A stretch of 64,000 bases of DNA from Brachybacterium epidermidis (GTDB lineage: Bacteria; Actinomycetota; Actinomycetes; Actinomycetales; Dermabacteraceae). Position 1 is the stretch's first letter. Every line of letters starts with the position of its first letter. Where the stretch lies: NCBI RefSeq assembly GCF_015209585.1, contig NZ_JADEYR010000005.1:62001-126000 (forward strand). Direction: 5' to 3'. The position numbers were made by a program, and so were the translations under genes. Below the pieces are notes generated by a model. It was not told where the DNA came from and searched no databases. It saw nothing but the letters and a program-made list of their open reading frames with translations. Below, one piece after another: positions 54,498 to 63,518 of the stretch.

Positions 54498-55535
54498 ATG
54501 ACTGCCACGACGACCGCACGGGACCTCACCACCGCGCAGGACGCCACTGTCCATGGCATCCATGGCTCGACCTCGGGCACCGCCGCACCGCGGGAGACGG
54601 TGATCCGCGTCGAGGGCCTCGAGCGCCGCTACGGCCGGGGCCGCGACAGCCATCTGGCCGTGGCCGGGATCGATCTCGAGATCCGCCGCGGCGAGCTGTT
54701 CGCCCTGCTGGGCACCAACGGCGCCGGCAAGACCTCGACCCTCGAGGTGCTGGAGGGCCTGGCCCGGCCCACCGGCGGCACCGTGAGCGTGTTCGGCCTG
54801 GACCCGTACCGGGACCGCCGCCATGTGCGCCCCCGCCAGGGCCTGATGCTGCAGACCGGCGGGTTCCCCACCGATCTCACCACGGCGGAGGCACTGCGGA
54901 TGTGGACCTCCACGCTGTCGGCCCCGCGCCCGGTGAGCGAGGTGCTGGCGCAGGTGGACCTCGCCGACCGCGCCTGGACCCGCATCTCCGCCCTCTCCGG
55001 AGGGGAGGTGCGCCGCCTGGACCTGGCCTGCGCCATCGCCGGCGAACCCGAGCTGCTGTTCCTGGACGAGCCCACCACCGGGCTGGACCCCGAGTCACGC
55101 GCCCGCGCCTGGGAGCTGATCCGGGCACTCAAGGAGAACGGCACCACGATCGTGCTGACCACGCACTACCTCGATGAGGCCGAGACCCTCGCCGACGAGC
55201 TGGCGATCATGCATCGCGGACGTATCGTGCGACGCGGCACCGTCGAGGAGGTGGTGGCCGGCCACCCTGCGACCATCCGCGCGACCCTGCCGATCGACGC
55301 CCCGGCCGACGTCCCCGCTCTGCCCGCGATCCATGGCTCCAGCACCCGCGACCGCAAGGGCCGGCTGGAGATCACCACCGACCGTCTCGAGGATGACCTG
55401 CTGGCCCTGCTCAGCTGGAGCCGCGAGCAGGGCGTGGAGCTGTCCGGTCTCGACGCCCGCGCCGCGAGCCTGGAGTCCGTGTTCCTCGAGATCGCCGGAT
55501 CCGGCTTGGAACCCGGCGAGACCCCGGCCGCCTGA
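54498..55535 (+). CDS. ABC-2 type transporter ATP-binding protein
   Basis: A 345-residue ATPase of the drug/lantibiotic exporter type: Walker A GTNGAGKTS, signature LSGGEVRRLDLACAIA, Walker B LLFLDEPTTGLD, H-loop TTHYLDEAE and a C-terminal regulatory extension (about 255-345). Pairs with the downstream permease. ATG 54498 follows AGGGAGGGCGCTGAC of the preceding gene. Confidence 0.92.
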   Translation: MTATTTARDLTTAQDATVHGIHGSTSGTAAPRETVIRVEGLERRYGRGRDSHLAVAGIDLEIRRGELFALLGTNGAGKTSTLEVLEGLARPTGGTVSVFGLDPYRDRRHVRPRQGLMLQTGGFPTDLTTAEALRMWTSTLSAPRPVSEVLAQVDLADRAWTRISALSGGEVRRLDLACAIAGEPELLFLDEPTTGLDPESRARAWELIRALKENGTTIVLTTHYLDEAETLADELAIMHRGRIVRRGTVEEVVAGHPATIRATLPIDAPADVPALPAIHGSSTRDRKGRLEITTDRLEDDLLALLSWSREQGVELSGLDARAASLESVFLEIAGSGLEPGETPAA

Positions 55536-55607
55536 CATCCCGCCGCCCCCACGCCTGTGCGGTCAGCGCACCCGCAGGCGGTCCCACCTCCAGAAGGAAC
55601 AGTCCCC

Positions 55608-56473
55608 ATGAGCACCCCCACCCTCGACCCCGCGACCACCCCGTCCACGCCGACGGCCCAGCAGGCCGCCACCGCCCGGTCCCGAGCGACAAGCCCCCGC
55701 CGCCCCCCCGCCTGCTGGGCCTGGCCCGCGCGGAGCTGACGCTGCTGCTGCGCAATCGCATGCAGCTGGTCACCGCGCTGCTGCTGCCCCTGTCGGTGCC
55801 GTTCCTCTACCTGCCGCTGGCGCGCCAGGGCGGCACCCGAGAGGCGATGGCCTCGGGCCTGGGCACCATGTTCGTGGTGGCGCTGCTGTTCGTCGTCTAC
55901 TACAACCTGCTCAGCTCGTACGTGGCCCGCCGGCAGGACCTGGTCCTGAATCGCCTGCGCACCGGTGAGGCCTCCGATGCGACGGTGCTGATCGCCACGG
56001 CGGTGCCGGCCCTGCTGATCGCCTTCGTGATGATCGGTGTGATGGGTGCGATCGCCGCTCCGCTGCTGGACCTGCCCCTTCCCTCTCGTCCCGGGGTGCT
56101 TGCGATCGGCCTGGTGCTGGGGGCGGCGGTGATGGTGCCGCTGGCGCTGGCCACGGCGAACATGACGCGCACCGTGGAGGCCGCCCAGGTGACCTGCCTG
56201 CCCCTGATGGCGGTGCTGGTGATCGGGGCGGGGGCCGCGATCCCGCTGCAGATGATGCCGGACTGGTTCGGCCGACTGGTCGCGCTGGTGCCCTCGGCCC
56301 CGATCACCGCGTTGGTGCGCCTGGGCTGGCTGGGCATCGATGCCGAGGGCGCTGCGCTGAGCACCGCCGAGGTGTGGACGCAGACCACCCAGCAGACCGG
56401 GATCCTGCTGGTGTGGCTGGTCCTCGGAATCCTGTTCGTGCGCAGCCACTTCCGCTGGGAGCCCCGTGGCTGA
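55608..56473 (+). pseudogene. ABC-2 type transporter permease, frameshifted in a C7 run
   Basis: ATG 55608 (AGAAGGAAC site) begins MSTPTLDPATTPSTPTAQQA, reaching a run of seven C at 55704-55710. With one more C the frame continues RLLGLARAELTLLLRNRMQL and into six hydrophobic helices (LVTALLLPLSVPFLYLP to LLVWLVLGILFV). As read, the product stops at 55739, and the membrane domain could only be started from ATG 55760 without its first helix boundary. A homopolymer error is very plausible. Partner of the ATPase upstream. Confidence 0.82.
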
Positions 56474-56522
56474 CCTCCGGGTGCACGGCGGCACGAGGAT
56501 GCGGCCGGTGCGCACCCGCCGC

Positions 56523-58103
56523 TCAGAAGGGCGGCGGCGCGCAGGACCTCATCCCTGTGCCCTCGTGCGGATCGGTGTAGTCCGGCCCGCAGTCCTCCTC
56601 GGGTTCATCCAGCAGCCCGCTGCGGAGGGCGGCCGCCATCTGCAGATCGGTGCGGTACGCCTCCCAGGACTCCTGGAGCGCCTGGGCCATCACCGGGGTG
56701 AGCAGATCCCGATTCGGGCAGATCGACACCCGCAGGCCGCTGCCGCGCAGTTCCCAGTGGGTGGTGCCGTCGGGACCGCGAACCGGGTCGATCAGGCCTT
56801 CCGTCTTGAGGCGATGATGGGTGAAGCACAGCAGGTGCAGGTTCTCCACGCAGGTGGCCCCGCCGTTCTCAGGATCGGCGTGGTCGTACTCCTGGATGTG
56901 GTCGGCCTCGCTGGCATCGAGCGTGGGGCGGGTGCAGCCGGGAACGGCGCACACCGGGTGCTGCAGGCGCAGGTGTTCGAGCATTCCCGTGGCGGGACGG
57001 TACGTGGTCGCCTCGATGGGCAGGTACCGGCCGTCGACCGGATCGGTGAGGATGCGGTGCCAGACGGGCTCGCCCGCAGCCAGCCGCCTGGCCATCTCCG
57101 CCGGGATCGGGGTGAGGCCGTCCAGCACTGCCGGGGTGTCGGAGAGGCCGAGCAGTGTCAGGAACGGGACGGTCACCTGCATCCGGAATCGCGGCGCGGG
57201 GACCTCGACCCCGCCGGTGTCCAGCACGCTGCGGGTGAGGATCGCGTAGCGCAGCTGTGCCAGGCTCAGGGGGCTGCCGGATTCGTCGGCGGCGCCATCG
57301 ATGTCGAAGGGGATCGGTGCGCCGGCGGCCAGGGCCTTCCGCTGTGCGTTCTGCACGGCGCGGGCGCCGTTGTCCAGGCGGCGCGCGAGCGCGAGGATCT
57401 CCGGGACCGGGCCGGTGATGCGCAGGCAGGCGGTGCCATCGTCGATGGGGGACCGCTCCAGGGCGACATCCCGCAGATCCTGAGGGCGGGCGACCCCCTC
57501 GCCCTCGCGGACCAGCCATGCAGCCAGCAGTCGCAGCTCGCGACGGAACCGTGCGACGGGGATGGAGGCGAGGTCCCATTCAGAGACCCGCGCGTCGACC
57601 TGCGCCTTCTGCTGGGGTGTGAAGTCCCGGACGGTGCGCAGTATCCGATCGAACCATTCCACCGGGAGATCGCCGCTCTCCAGACGAGCGAGCAGCCGGG
57701 GCAGCTGATCGACCGCGGTGCGGGCGGCGCGCAGCAGGGAACTGGCCTTGTCCGTGGTGGTGCGCAGGGCGATCCCCACCAGGAGGCCTGCTTCCTCGCG
57801 CTCCCCCGGTGGCTCGCCCGGCTCCGGCTCCGTCCACATCGGCGCGATCTCGCGCAGCAGCCGGGCGTGCTCGACGGACCTCCGGCGCTCCTGCGCGATC
57901 AGGCGGCCCGCCGCCGATGCCTGCGCCGAATCAGGGTCGATGCCGAGCCTGTCGGCCAGGGAGTCGGTGGTCAGGGGCTGGCGCGCTGTCACCCTCGCGC
58001 GCGGGGCCCGGGGCTCATCGGGGACGCCGCGGACCCGACGCCCACGTGGAGCGCGGCGCGGCTCCTCGACCAGTCGGCCGTTCTCCCAGCGATGCACTGG
58101 CAC
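56523..58103 (-). CDS. DUF222 / HNH endonuclease domain protein
   Basis: A 526-residue actinobacterial DUF222 protein: an N-terminal helical region (about 70-330, RLIAQERRRSVEHARLLREI) and a C-terminal HNH nuclease with CAVPGCTRP, EADHIQEYDHA and NLHLLCFTHHRLKTEG. Such genes are numerous in actinobacterial genomes; their function is unproven and they often behave like repeated, mobile-associated elements. GTG 58103 follows GAGGGG. It sits in reverse between an ABC exporter and its likely regulators. Confidence 0.9.
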   Translation of the reverse strand: MPVHRWENGRLVEEPRRAPRGRRVRGVPDEPRAPRARVTARQPLTTDSLADRLGIDPDSAQASAAGRLIAQERRRSVEHARLLREIAPMWTEPEPGEPPGEREEAGLLVGIALRTTTDKASSLLRAARTAVDQLPRLLARLESGDLPVEWFDRILRTVRDFTPQQKAQVDARVSEWDLASIPVARFRRELRLLAAWLVREGEGVARPQDLRDVALERSPIDDGTACLRITGPVPEILALARRLDNGARAVQNAQRKALAAGAPIPFDIDGAADESGSPLSLAQLRYAILTRSVLDTGGVEVPAPRFRMQVTVPFLTLLGLSDTPAVLDGLTPIPAEMARRLAAGEPVWHRILTDPVDGRYLPIEATTYRPATGMLEHLRLQHPVCAVPGCTRPTLDASEADHIQEYDHADPENGGATCVENLHLLCFTHHRLKTEGLIDPVRGPDGTTHWELRGSGLRVSICPNRDLLTPVMAQALQESWEAYRTDLQMAAALRSGLLDEPEEDCGPDYTDPHEGTGMRSCAPPPF

Positions 58104-58232
58104 TGCGCTCCCCTCCCTTCCGACGTCGACGTCGATCGATGTGAACCACGCTACGGAGGGGGTATGACAAACGAACCTCGCCGACCCGCTCCCCCACGAC
58201 GCACGCCGTCACCGCCATGGAAGGATCGACCC

Positions 58233-59531
58233 ATGACCACCGCCTCCCGCCCGTCTTCGGTGTTCTTCTGGTACACCGCGACCTCGGCGCTGGTCCTGGT
58301 CGCAGGCATGCCGGTGTTCGCGCTGTTCGTCAGCTGGGTGGAGCCCCCCGATCTGCCTGACCACCCCTTGTCCGCCGCCCTTTTCGTGCTGCAGACGGCC
58401 CTCTCCACCGCCGCGGCTGCGTGGTGGCTGGTGCGCTGGCGGGACGGTCTGCGCGATCGGCCGCTGCCCCGGCGGGCGCATGTGGCCGCGGCCGCGCCCG
58501 CAGTGGTGGCCCCGGTGATGCTGCTGGCGCGCGCGATCTCTCCCGCGGCGCCCGACGAGCAGGACCCCATGGTGATGATCAACCTGATCACCGTTCTGTC
58601 GGGTCTGGTCACCGTGCACATGGTGCTGCGCTGGTGGACCGCGATCCTCTCCGCTGCAGCCCTGACCGGCATCGCCGTGCTGGCCGGGCTCCCCTTGCCC
58701 GTCGCCGCCCCGATCGGATCGTTCATGCTGGCGATCGTCATCGGTCTGCGCAGCTCCCTGTGGCTGCTGGAGCTGGTGGACGGCATCGACCGCGCCCGGC
58801 AGATGGAGGGCCTGCTCGCACTGGCCGAGGAGCGCCTGCGCTTCAGCCGCGACCTGCACGACGTGATGGGCAGGGACCTCTCCTCGATCGCGGTGACCGC
58901 GGAGCTGGTCACCCAGCTGGCCGAGCGCGGTGACCCGCGTGCCGCCGAGCACGCCAGGTCCATCTCCGCGATGGCCCGCTCCTCCCTGGCCGACGTGCGC
59001 GCCCTGGTGCGCGGCTACCGCGACGTGGACCTCGCCTCTGAGCTGCAGGGCACCCTGTCGCTGCTGCGCTCGGCGGGGATCCGCACCCATCTGCGCGGCG
59101 AGGTGCAGGACGTCCCCGCCGAGCATGCGGAGGCCGCCACCTGGGTGCTGCGGGAGGCCGGCACCAACCTGCTGCGCCATGCCGACGCCACCGCGGTCAC
59201 CATCGAACTGGGGGCCGGCGGGCTGACCGTCACCAACGACGGCGCTTTGGCCGTTGCGGCCGATGGGGGCCAGCCCGTCACGGAAGGTGCCCAGCCCGTC
59301 ACGGAGAGCCCCCGCCCCGTCACGGAGAATGCCCGGCCCGTCACCGAGGGCACCGGTCTGCGCGGCCTGCGTGAGCGCATCGGCCCCGCGCGTGCCCTCA
59401 GCGCGCGTCGGGAGGGCGAGTCCTTCACGCTGGCCCTGCACTTCGCGCCCGGGACCGGCACCGCATCGACGCCCGGCCCCATCGACCCGGGCGAGACCGC
59501 ACCCACCCCGTCCGATGGAGGACCCCGATGA
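58233..59531 (+). CDS. Sensor histidine kinase, NarL/DesK-type (HisKA_3)
   Basis: A 432-residue kinase. About five N-terminal transmembrane helices (FFWYTATSALVLVAGMPVFA onwards), the HisKA_3 motif RFSRDLHDVMGRDLSSIA (phospho-His about 209), the N box VLREAGTNLLRHADA and the G2 motif GTGLRGLRERIG. Between LTVTNDG and G2, in the ATP lid, are four copies of a 7-residue repeat of QPVTE type (nt about 59270-59353). ATG 58233 has GAAGGA 7 nt upstream; ATG 58164 is also possible. Overlaps the response regulator by ATGA. Confidence 0.9.
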   Translation: MTTASRPSSVFFWYTATSALVLVAGMPVFALFVSWVEPPDLPDHPLSAALFVLQTALSTAAAAWWLVRWRDGLRDRPLPRRAHVAAAAPAVVAPVMLLARAISPAAPDEQDPMVMINLITVLSGLVTVHMVLRWWTAILSAAALTGIAVLAGLPLPVAAPIGSFMLAIVIGLRSSLWLLELVDGIDRARQMEGLLALAEERLRFSRDLHDVMGRDLSSIAVTAELVTQLAERGDPRAAEHARSISAMARSSLADVRALVRGYRDVDLASELQGTLSLLRSAGIRTHLRGEVQDVPAEHAEAATWVLREAGTNLLRHADATAVTIELGAGGLTVTNDGALAVAADGGQPVTEGAQPVTESPRPVTENARPVTEGTGLRGLRERIGPARALSARREGESFTLALHFAPGTGTASTPGPIDPGETAPTPSDGGPR

Positions 59532-60166
59532 CTCCCAGCACCCCGACCACCCCCGGCAGCCCGCTGCGCGTGATGCTGATCGACGACGAGAACCTGATCC
59601 GCTCGGCGCTGGCCACCATGCTGAGCCTGGAGGAGGACATCGACGCCGTCGCCCAGGCGTCCTCGGCCGCCGAGGGCGTCCGCGCCACCTCGGAGCACAC
59701 CCCGGACGTCGCCGTGGTGGACCTGCAGCTGCCCGACGGGGACGGCCTGGAGATCTGCGCGGCCATCGCGGAGCACTCCCCCGCCACACGGTGCATGATC
59801 CTCACCTCCCACGCCCGCCCCGGCTACCTCAAGCGGGCCCTCGAGCAGGGGATCCTGGGGTTCCTGCCCAAGACCACCTCGGCGCCCCAGCTGGCGGAGG
59901 CGGTGCGGGCGGTCGCCGCGGGCAGGCGGGCTATCGATCCGGAGCTGGCCGCGGAGACCATCTCCTCCGGCGACTCCCCGCTCACGCCGCGTGAATCGGA
60001 CGTGCTGGAGTACGCGGCCGACGGCGCCAGCATCGACCAGATCGCCCGGCGTGCGCATCTGGCCGAGGGCACGGTGCGCAACTACCTCTCCAACGCGCAG
60101 GCGAAGCTGCAGGCGTCGAACCGGCACGAGGCCGTGGCCATCGCCCGCAGGCACGGCTGGATCTGA
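59528..60166 (+). CDS. Response regulator, NarL/LuxR family (DesR-like)
   Basis: A 212-residue regulator: receiver domain with phosphorylated Asp in VAVVDLQLPDGDG and Lys in FLPKTTS, and a C-terminal LuxR HTH (LTPRESDVLEYAADGASIDQ onwards; GTVRNYLSNAQAKL). It likely controls the ABC-2 exporter 3-5 kb upstream, the common pairing, but the HNH gene lies between. Confidence 0.93.
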   Translation: MTPSTPTTPGSPLRVMLIDDENLIRSALATMLSLEEDIDAVAQASSAAEGVRATSEHTPDVAVVDLQLPDGDGLEICAAIAEHSPATRCMILTSHARPGYLKRALEQGILGFLPKTTSAPQLAEAVRAVAAGRRAIDPELAAETISSGDSPLTPRESDVLEYAADGASIDQIARRAHLAEGTVRNYLSNAQAKLQASNRHEAVAIARRHGWI

Positions 60167-60199
60167 GCGCCGGGGGCGGGGCGACCGGCGGCCTCCCCG

Positions 60200-60268
60200 C
60201 CTGCGGGATCAGCCGCGTGCCGCCTGCGGGATCAGCCGCGTCCCGCCTGCGGGATCAGCCGATGAAGA
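60200..60268 (+). repeat. 23-bp tandem repeat, 3 copies, across the AbgT stop codon
   Basis: CCTGCGGGATCAGCCGCG-type units start at 60200, 60223 and 60246. The third contains the minus-strand stop of the transporter gene (60255-60257) and its last codons; the other two are downstream copies. Confidence 0.88.
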
Positions 60269-61841
60269 TGCCGTTGCCCGGCCCCAGAGGAATGTCCAGG
60301 TAGAAGAAGACCGCCAGGATCGCGGCCCAGAAGATCCAGAACGGCACCACGAAGGGCAGCATGCGGGCCATCAGGGTGCCGAAGCCGGCATCGGGCTGGT
60401 AGCGGCGCAGCATGCCCAGCAGCACAATCATGTACGGGTTCATCGGGGTGATCACCTGGGTGGCGGAGTCGCCCACGCGGAACGCGGCCTGGGTGAAGGC
60501 GGGCTCGTAGCCGATCAGCGCGAACATCGGCACGAACACCGCGGCCATGATCGCCCACATCGAGGAGCCCGAGATGATGAACAGGTTCAGGAAGCTCGCC
60601 AGCAGCATGAAGCCGACGATCGCGGGGAAGCCGGTCAGGTTCGCGCTCTCCAGGCCCGCGGCGCCGGTGACGGCGATCCAGGAGCCGATGCCGGACCAGT
60701 TGAACAGGGCGATGAACTGGCCCAGGATGAACGCCAGCACGAGGAACGGGAGCATGTCCTTCAGCGCGTTGGTCATCATCGCGACGGCATCCTTGGTGGT
60801 GCGCAGGGTGCCCACCACCCAGCCGTAGATCGCGCCGACCACCACGAAGTAGATGAACACGATGAACACGATGGAGTCCAGCAGCGGGGACTTCGGCAGG
60901 AAGCCGCCCTCCTCGTTGCGCCACGGCGAGCCGGAGGGCAGCACCGCCACCAGCAGCACCGCGGTGAGCACCACGGCCGCCAGCACCGCGATCAGCAGGC
61001 CCCTGTTCTCCTTCGGGTCGAGCTCGGCGCGCATCTGCTCGGCGTCGGCACGATCGGTGGCGTCGGAGTCGGTGGCGATCTCGTCGCGCGGGATGCCCTC
61101 ACGGACGATGCGCGGCTCCAGGATGCGGTCGATGATGAAGCCGGCCACGATGCCCAGCACGATCGAGGAGGCGATGTTGAACCACCAGTTCGAGACCGGG
61201 TTCACCGGATCGAACTCGTAGCCGGGCAGGGCGCCCATCACGGAGGTGGTGATGCCGGCGAACAGCGCGTCCAAGCTGGTGGGGAACAGGTTGGTGGAGT
61301 AGCCCGCACCGGCTGCGGCGAAGCCGCCCAGCAGGCCGGCCACGGGATGACGGCCGGCTGCCTTGAACACCAGCGCGGCCAGCGGGGGCACCACCACGAA
61401 GGCGGAGTCGGCCATGATCGAGCTGACAACGCCCACCAGGCCCACCACGTACGGCAGCAGCCAGGCCGGGGAGGAGCCGAACAGCTTGCGCACCGCGGCC
61501 GAGAGCATGCCGGAGTGCTCGGCGATGCCGATCGCCAGCAGGATCGGCAGCACGGTCTTCAGCGGCGGGAACCCGACGTAGTTCTCCCCCAGGCTCGAGG
61601 TGAGCCAGGTCATGCCCTCCCCGGTGAACAGGCCCTTGATGACCGTAGGCTCATCCGTGCCGGGCACGGTGACCGAGACGTCGGCGAGCGCCATGCCGGT
61701 GGACACCAGGCCCGTGATCAGGAACAGCACGAGGAACAGCATGAAGGGCTCGGGCAGCTTGTTGCCGAGCCTCTCGACACCGTTGAGGAGCCGGTCGCCG
61801 AGCCCGCGGGGGCCGGACGGCTGGGTGGTCGCCGTGCTCAT
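60255..61841 (-). CDS. AbgT family transporter
   Basis: A 528-residue membrane protein with about 11 helices: LPEPFMLFLVLFLITGL at the N terminus and the family region ITPMNPYMIVLLGM. AbgT proteins import p-aminobenzoyl-glutamate or export sulfa-type antimetabolites. A charged loop (DSDATDRADAEQMRAELD) interrupts the middle. ATG 61841 has CAGGAGA upstream. It follows the AbgB-like amidohydrolase on the same strand (103 bp), supporting the p-aminobenzoyl-glutamate salvage reading. Stop codon within a 23-bp repeat. Confidence 0.9.
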   Translation of the reverse strand: MSTATTQPSGPRGLGDRLLNGVERLGNKLPEPFMLFLVLFLITGLVSTGMALADVSVTVPGTDEPTVIKGLFTGEGMTWLTSSLGENYVGFPPLKTVLPILLAIGIAEHSGMLSAAVRKLFGSSPAWLLPYVVGLVGVVSSIMADSAFVVVPPLAALVFKAAGRHPVAGLLGGFAAAGAGYSTNLFPTSLDALFAGITTSVMGALPGYEFDPVNPVSNWWFNIASSIVLGIVAGFIIDRILEPRIVREGIPRDEIATDSDATDRADAEQMRAELDPKENRGLLIAVLAAVVLTAVLLVAVLPSGSPWRNEEGGFLPKSPLLDSIVFIVFIYFVVVGAIYGWVVGTLRTTKDAVAMMTNALKDMLPFLVLAFILGQFIALFNWSGIGSWIAVTGAAGLESANLTGFPAIVGFMLLASFLNLFIISGSSMWAIMAAVFVPMFALIGYEPAFTQAAFRVGDSATQVITPMNPYMIVLLGMLRRYQPDAGFGTLMARMLPFVVPFWIFWAAILAVFFYLDIPLGPGNGIFIG

Positions 61842-61944
61842 AGGTTCTCCTGGGGGATGGGATGGGTCGGGGATGGGGGGAACCGTCGGCCCGGGGTGGG
61901 CCGGCAGGGAATGGTACGACGCCGGCGGCACCGGCCGGGTGTGT

Positions 61945-63378
61945 TCAGTCGAAGTAGCCGGGCACGTCGATCGCGCCGCCGGCCTCCTCGAACTCCTCGG
62001 TGACGGCCTTCGAGAGAGCGGGGTCGTGCAGCACGTCCAGCAGGGTCGCGGCCAGGCCGTAGGCACCGTCGGCCGCGGCGCTGCGGGCCAGGTCCGAGGT
62101 GGCGGCCTTCGCGAACTCGCGGGTGTGCAGGGCCGTGTCGGGGTCGGCGATGCGGATCATCGGGTGGATGCCGGGCAGGCGGAAGCTGACGTTGCCGAAG
62201 TCGGTGGAGGCGGCGAGGGTCTCGGAGACCACGCCGCGGGGCAGCGGGTCGCGGCCGCGGCGCCGCTGGGCCTCCACCCAGCGCCCGGTGAGGGTGGTGT
62301 TGGTGCGCACCGGCAGGGACGGGGGCTGCTTGTCCCAGGTGACGGTGACGCCGCAGCTGGTCATCAGGGCGGCGCCGCGGGCCACGTCCTCGATGCGCCG
62401 GGACAGGTCGCGCAGCGTCTCGGGGGCCAGGGACCGCACGTACAGGTCCAGTCGGGCCAGGTCGGGAATCACGCTGGCCCGGTCGCCGCCCTCGCGGATC
62501 ACGGCGTGCACGCGGTCCGACGGCGGGATCTGCTGGCGAAGTAGTCCGATCCCCTGGTACATCAGGCTCGCGGCGTCCAGCGCGTTGCGGCCCATGAAGG
62601 GCTGGGCGGAGGCGTGGGCGGTGCGGCCGTGGAACTCGACGGTGAGGGTGCGGCGGCCCAGCCAGGCGGTGTCGGCCACGTCGTGGCTGAAGGGGTGGGC
62701 CATCACGGCCATGTCGATGTCGTCCCACGCGCCGCCGGCGGCCATGACCTCCTTGCCGGAGTGGCCCTCCTCAGCGGGGGTGCCCAGGTAGACGATGCGA
62801 CCGGGCACGGCCGACGGGTCCTTCTTCGCCAGCGCCGCGAGGGCCAGGAACGCCCCCAGCCCCATCACGGCGATCACGTTGTGGCCGCAGCCGTGGCCGA
62901 CGACCGGCAGGGCGTCGTACTCGGAGAGCACCGCGAGGGTGGGGGCGCCGGGCGCGGCAGCCGCGTCACTCTCGGCCCCGGTGGCGCCTTCCGCATCGGA
63001 CGCGGCGGCCCCGCGGATCTCGGCGCGGATGGCGGTCTCGACGCCGTGGGCGCCCAGCTCGGCCTCGATGCCGTGCTTGCGCAGCACCTCGACGATGGCC
63101 CTGCTGGACCGCACCTCCGCGAAGGCGACCTCGGGGTGCTCGTACAGGTCCAGCATCAGCTCGACCAGTTCGCCGTGGACGGCCTCGACCTCTGCCTCGA
63201 GCGCGTCGTGCAGCTGGGCGGGGGCGCCGGTGTGCTCGGAGCCCGCGTGACGACGGGTGCGCATCGCCGTGCGGGTCTGCGCCTCGAGCTGATCCACGTA
63301 GTCGGAGGACGGCGGGATCGGCTCGGCAGCGGGGAAGGTCGAGAGGTCCAGGAGGTCGCGGGGGTCACGGTCGGTCAT
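61945..63378 (-). CDS. M20 family amidohydrolase (AbgB-like)
   Basis: A 477-residue amidohydrolase: GHGCGHNVIAVMG (metal His/Cys region), GTPAEEGHSGK (Glu pair), GRTAHASAQPFMGRNALDA and IPDLARLDLYVRS. The AbgB-type N-terminal leader and a low-complexity insert (about 155-180) are present. Probably cleaves p-aminobenzoyl-glutamate to p-aminobenzoate and glutamate together with an AbgA-like partner not seen here; the paired transporter is adjacent. ATG 63378 has GCGGCA upstream only. Confidence 0.85.
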   Translation of the reverse strand: MTDRDPRDLLDLSTFPAAEPIPPSSDYVDQLEAQTRTAMRTRRHAGSEHTGAPAQLHDALEAEVEAVHGELVELMLDLYEHPEVAFAEVRSSRAIVEVLRKHGIEAELGAHGVETAIRAEIRGAAASDAEGATGAESDAAAAPGAPTLAVLSEYDALPVVGHGCGHNVIAVMGLGAFLALAALAKKDPSAVPGRIVYLGTPAEEGHSGKEVMAAGGAWDDIDMAVMAHPFSHDVADTAWLGRRTLTVEFHGRTAHASAQPFMGRNALDAASLMYQGIGLLRQQIPPSDRVHAVIREGGDRASVIPDLARLDLYVRSLAPETLRDLSRRIEDVARGAALMTSCGVTVTWDKQPPSLPVRTNTTLTGRWVEAQRRRGRDPLPRGVVSETLAASTDFGNVSFRLPGIHPMIRIADPDTALHTREFAKAATSDLARSAAADGAYGLAATLLDVLHDPALSKAVTEEFEEAGGAIDVPGYFD

Positions 63379-63518
63379 TGCCGCAGGATAACGACCGGCC
63401 GTTGCGATCCGTGCCGGATGTCCGGGATCGACCGCTTCTGCGCGGGCGGCTCGCCGCCCCCGCTCAGGCCTGCCGCGAGCGCGTCGGCCTCGGCCCGGCG
63501 CGGGGCTGAGCAGGCCCA

